Shown piece after piece: positions 59,912 through 64,000 of a DNA stretch of 64,000 nt. Made by a program: the position numbers and the translations under genes. The DNA is from Calliopum simillimum (lineage: Eukaryota > Arthropoda > Insecta > Diptera > Lauxaniidae). The stretch lies in NCBI GenBank assembly GCA_951812925.1, contig OX638370.1, positions 113,164,897 to 113,228,896 on the forward strand, given 5' to 3'. Within the stretch, counting starts at the first letter, position 1, and the number at the start of each line of letters is the position of its first letter. Below the pieces are notes generated by a model. The model was not told the DNA's origin. It did not search any database and saw only the letters and a program-made list of their open reading frames with translations.

Positions 59912-62245
59912 TTTAAATTTGCATAGATATGAAAATATTGCAATTTTAACCGCTCACCTCCATTTAATTATTAATTAAAAATCATATTTATCATATTGTA
60001 TATAAATCCATAATATAATAAAAAAGAAAGCTACAAATCTGCAAATATGTGATTTTTTGCTTAAATTTTTTCAAAGACACTTGAGATAAAAATACACACA
60101 CGTATGTGTAGATATAAAATAAAATATGTCAACCTTTGCATATGCGGAGTAATATTCTATTTTAAGCGTTTTAGCTGCAACAACAACAACAACAACAAAA
60201 ATTCAACATCTCCAACAAATAGCGGAAAACGTTTAAATTTAGCAAAACACCAAATCGAAACGAGAAGTACTTTCATGAGCAATATCACGCGAACAATGAA
60301 CTTTACTATGTGGCATTTGATAAGAAGAAGCTGAAGGCACAGGGAATTAAAGTCACAAAATCATGCATGAGAATTTCTTTGGTATCGAAGAAAAAAATAG
60401 AGTGTTAAGAATTAGTCATCAACATCAATGAAAATCGATTAGTACTAATTTCATAGGCAACCAAACCAAAACGGCAAAGTGAAAATGTTTTCACTAGTAC
60501 GAGCGCGACGCTACCTTTAGATTCATGACTCTACACACTGGATGAACGAACATAAAATATTATTTACCGTTAAGCATAATATCAATTTGATAAAAAATTC
60601 ATTAAAATTTTATAAAGAAGGCATGGTATTAATTCTTAAATTCGTTTAAATTGTTTACAATAGCATTGATCTGGATGAAAGCTTTAAAAATAAATTGGAT
60701 TTGTATACAAATATTGAAAAGAATAAACAAACAAAAACAATAAATAAAAATTTAACGCTAATTAGTTTAATACCCGTGGATGTTTAGCTACATATTTTAA
60801 AATCTACATAGTTGAATGAATCAAATTAGTTGGATGTTGGGGAAAAACAACGCAAAGTTTTTTTCAAATACCCAAATCACAACCCAACAATTGTTATGCG
60901 AATTGTATTTTGGGGCATTAACCTTATTCACTACCGTACCGGCTGTTTGTAACAATGTATAGTAGCTAGCTATGTAAGTACGTAGCATGTTGGTGCATTG
61001 TTTATCGATTTAGTAGCTTTGTCGTAACATACAACGGCAATTGCTCCGAATGAGTGGAGTAGAATGACGGCATGTGTCCTATTAAAGTCAACAACGTAAC
61101 AATCGGAAGGAATTTGCCGGCAATGAATGACGTAGTATTACCGTTGAAGTACTAGAGTGTAGACAGACAGTTGATTAATATTGTTGGCTTAAATGATTAT
61201 TCGTAGGTTTTTCTTTATTTAACAGAGGGAGTTTCAGATTATTGTTTCGCCTACTTTATGATGTGGTTATTTGCACATACATCGCGGTGCAATTAGCGCA
61301 AGTGGAGTAACGATTATTTCAAATTATTTGTTAAAATAATGGTTTGTTTTCAAATAAATTGTATTTTTAATGAAAATGTGTAGTTTGATTGAGCAGAACA
61401 AAATTTTAAGTGAAATAATGATCGGGTTTTAGAATCAAAATGCCCAAAATTTGTGTACAAGCTGAAGTCTAGGTGTTTTTCTGTCAAAATTCGACAAACA
61501 ATTATTTTAATCTTGGCTACTACATCAAGTTCAATGGTTTTATATGTTTATTAATACGTTTTTAATTACTCTTAACGCTTCAAATAAGTGTTCTGATAAC
61601 ATAAAAATTTTCATATTTTTGCGGTCAGATGAAAATTTACATGGCATAAGGTTTGGTACTAGAACACAAATTTACAACATGTCAAAAATGTGCCAACTTA
61701 ACCAGTTATGCCCACGACAATAACCAATGAACAACAGCAGTAAAACCGTGATAGCTCCACAAAACATATTGAATAGCAAAACAAATACAAAAACAATCGT
61801 TAAAATAGATTAAGCGGTCTATAGCAAACAAAGATGTCCAAAGTTTGTTCAGAGCATATACCCACTGAGAAAGATTGAATGAAATTGAAAAAAAAAACAC
61901 TCATTGGTTCCAGATTTTTCAAAAACCGAAAAATTCTGATTCCGTTGGAAAAAAGTTTTGGAGTTCTTTCACAAAATTCGAAATAGTTCTGTAAAATGTT
62001 CTGATTGGAGTTCTGGAGTACAGAGAATCTTCGTACCAATTTTCCAAAATATTTGTTCATTTCATGCATGTTAAATAAGGTTACATCGGTCAGTCCGAAA
62101 AAAAAATTATCATAGACGGTATCTGATTAGAGTTCTGAATAGCAATCGAAGAGTGTTAAAGAAAATTCTAGTAACCTTTTTCCAAAATATTCGTACTTTT
62201 CATTTTAATGGAAAAATCAGAAAAATTTTGTTTTCTCTCAGATAA
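59912..62245. other. Intergenic, no gene recognised
   Basis: Contains a (CAA)n tract at 60178-60199 and, at 61900-62220, two diverged direct copies of a block with AAAATATT(T/C)GT and GAGTTCTG. No coding signature. Confidence 0.4.
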
Positions 62246-62249
62246 ATGC

Positions 62250-63043
62250 CTGATGAAACGGTTCACGGCACTTCTTCTAGCTATTTCAAAGTTTCGAAAT
62301 CTGTTCAAAAAGAAATCTTAGCTGATTGTTTTTTAAAATGAGGTCGAAAAACGGTACATTTGAAAAAAAAACAACAAACCAAAATAGTAATTTTCGGTGC
62401 TGAATCCGAATCCAGTCTCGGAATTGCTCTATCACGTACGGTTTTTAAAATATTCTAACCTAAAAGTTCAAAATACGATTTTTGAGGTTATATGAAGGAC
62501 GCGTGAAATTATTCTGCTCTTTTCTACTTAAATTAAGCATTAATAATGCATTGCTTAATACTATTCTTCCGCTTCAAAATAAGCTATGAATTCGTATTGT
62601 GTGATTCGTACTTAAAAGTTATGACCACTTTAAAATGATTTATGAAAGTTAAAAATCGTAAGTGGATTCTTAAATGAGTTTTCACTCCATGGCCTCATTT
62701 TCACATGGTCATAACTTTTTAAGGAGAAATCATACAACACCAATTCATAGTTTATTTAAAAGCGATATTTGATGCATTTAGTAGAAAAGATCAAAACAAT
62801 TTGGTGCGCCTTCTACAAAAACCTCAAAAATCGTGTTTTTGAACTTTTAGGTAAGAATATCTCAAAAACTATATGTGATTCTGGATTCGGATTCAGCACT
62901 GACAAATACATTGAAAATGATTATTTTGGTTTCTTGTGTTTTTTGATCTCATTTTAAAAAATTGATCAGCTAGGATTTTTTTTGGAACAGATTTCGAAAC
63001 TATAAAATAGCTGGAATTAGATGCCGTACACGGCATTTCCATT
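62250..63043. repeat. Large imperfect palindrome, about 340-380-bp arms
   Basis: Left arm 62250-62630 and right arm 62704-63043 are inverted copies around a loop of about 73 bp. Both carry TTTCGAAATCTGTTC, GCTGAATCCGAATCCAG, CCTAAAAGTTCAAAA, ACGATTTTTGAGGTT and AGCTATGAATTCG/AACTATGAATTGG. No ORF is shared between the arms. One arm resembles the interior of the foldback element at 25415-26200. Confidence 0.78.
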
Positions 63044-64000
63044 AAACTTATTTTTGATTAAAGATAGGTGTAAACCAAAGCGCATGTATTTTTCTTTAAT
63101 GAATTAACTCATAAAAATTAATTAGACTCGTTAAATTTATTCAATTCAAACCATTTTTTGACAAGTTATTGCAATTAAAATTAATGTAGCGGAACAATGT
63201 TGAAATAAATTATTTATAAAAAATTTATTGAATTGCAAATTTCTGTGGCAAAACGGTAAAATACATCAAGTCGACTTAAGACAAATGGATTTAAAGACAT
63301 TTCTCATATCAACTTAAGCTGTTTGTTTCTTTTTTATCACAGATTTAATTATCATAAACATTAAACTATATACAAATCATAATAAAAAATAACTAATAAC
63401 ATAGCCCATGTCATCAGCATTCTTAAAGAAAACAGAATCCATTTTGTTGAAACAAACACTCTCTTTCTCACCAGGTAGTTAAAGACAACCGATTGTGTAT
63501 AAAACCGGCAAAACCAATGATAAAACAGCGACATTAATAACAGCTAATAGTTGCTGCTCTTCACACTTAAATCTCAGTAGAATAGAGCATATGTAGTTGA
63601 AAGATAAAAATCTGGTGGGAGGGTCAAGAGATGATATTGAAATGTTTTCTTAAATAGATACTCTTGGAATACCACAGGAATGACGTAATCAAACCAAACA
63701 AAAAAGCACAACGCCTCTCCCAGAATTAATGAGCCACCTCTTCCAAAAGTAATCTAATTGATATTAAATACAAGCAAAAAATGTCATGCTTCGAAAAACA
63801 TTTGTAGTCTCTCTCTGAACGATATTCATGTGACTAACTTGAGGATATTGATAAGACATTCGAAGCAGCTTTCTTAGGAAATGAATGATGATTAACTGCA
63901 CAATAACAATAAAAAGAATAAACAAAAAATAGCCACAACGATGACAAATATTAAATTGCAAAGTTTAGCATTTAAGATATATATACTATAAAAAATTGGG
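63044..64000. other. Intergenic, no gene recognised
   Basis: AT-rich to the window edge. Short open frames only. Confidence 0.4.

Overview
The window is animal nuclear DNA, most probably from a higher (schizophoran) fly and possibly a tephritid fruit fly. Four things point that way: AT-rich non-coding DNA with many (CAA)n, (CAG)n and poly-T tracts; spliced genes with short GT-AG introns; insect-type proteins (an MBF2-family secreted protein, EB1, a mitochondrial CDGSH protein); and a dense, mixed load of insect transposons. No bacterial operon, rRNA, complete tRNA or CRISPR array was seen. The species is inference; the gene structures are read from the sequence.

Three genes look intact. (1) A two-exon MBF2-family secreted protein lies at 1309-1795 (minus), with a TATA box upstream. 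(2) A four-exon CISD3-type mitochondrial CDGSH iron-sulfur protein lies at 41670-42960 (plus). (3) The microtubule plus-end protein EB1 occupies 49276-58255 (minus), in seven coding exons. It includes a duplicated third coding exon that should give either full-length EB1 (290 aa) or a 195-aa form without the dimerisation domain.

Host-gene debris is concentrated at 36-41 kb. Two inverted copies of a roughly 480-bp repeat (36219-36698 and 40955-41448) bracket broken, intron-retaining copies of p32/C1QBP, the end of a TANGO2-like gene, and an RRP12 copy whose middle is missing while its two ends are joined. The TANGO2 piece is itself split by a 374-bp snapback insertion. This cluster is the most unusual structure in the window and could be a gene-capturing foldback element. 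A separate intronless remnant of nucleoside diphosphate kinase (awd) lies at 32960-33279.

Mobile elements make up much of the rest. They include an apparently complete Tc1/mariner element with a DD37D transposase (16869-18176), a pogo-like element with PHD-finger remains (4553-6174), a hAT-derived element with 8-bp target duplications (19855-20533), a Mutator-like candidate with 9-bp duplications (3095-3608), and two tandem DINE/Helentron-like elements with internal repeats of about 137 bp (29069-31340). There are also RTE retrotransposon copies (34665, 35480, 55692), a jockey/LOA-type 3' end (56757-57103), dead mariner fragments (7030, 13610, 50905), and about a dozen snapback MITEs. Layout: 0-7.5 kb MBF2 gene and nested TEs; 7.5-16.8 kb sparse intergenic DNA; 17-21.5 kb TEs; 21.5-36 kb intergenic DNA rich in MITEs and DINE-like elements; 36-41.5 kb captured-gene cluster; 41.7-43 kb CISD3; 43-49 kb AT-rich DNA, probably including the EB1 3' UTR; 49-58.3 kb EB1 with TE-filled introns; 58.3-64 kb intergenic DNA with a large palindrome.
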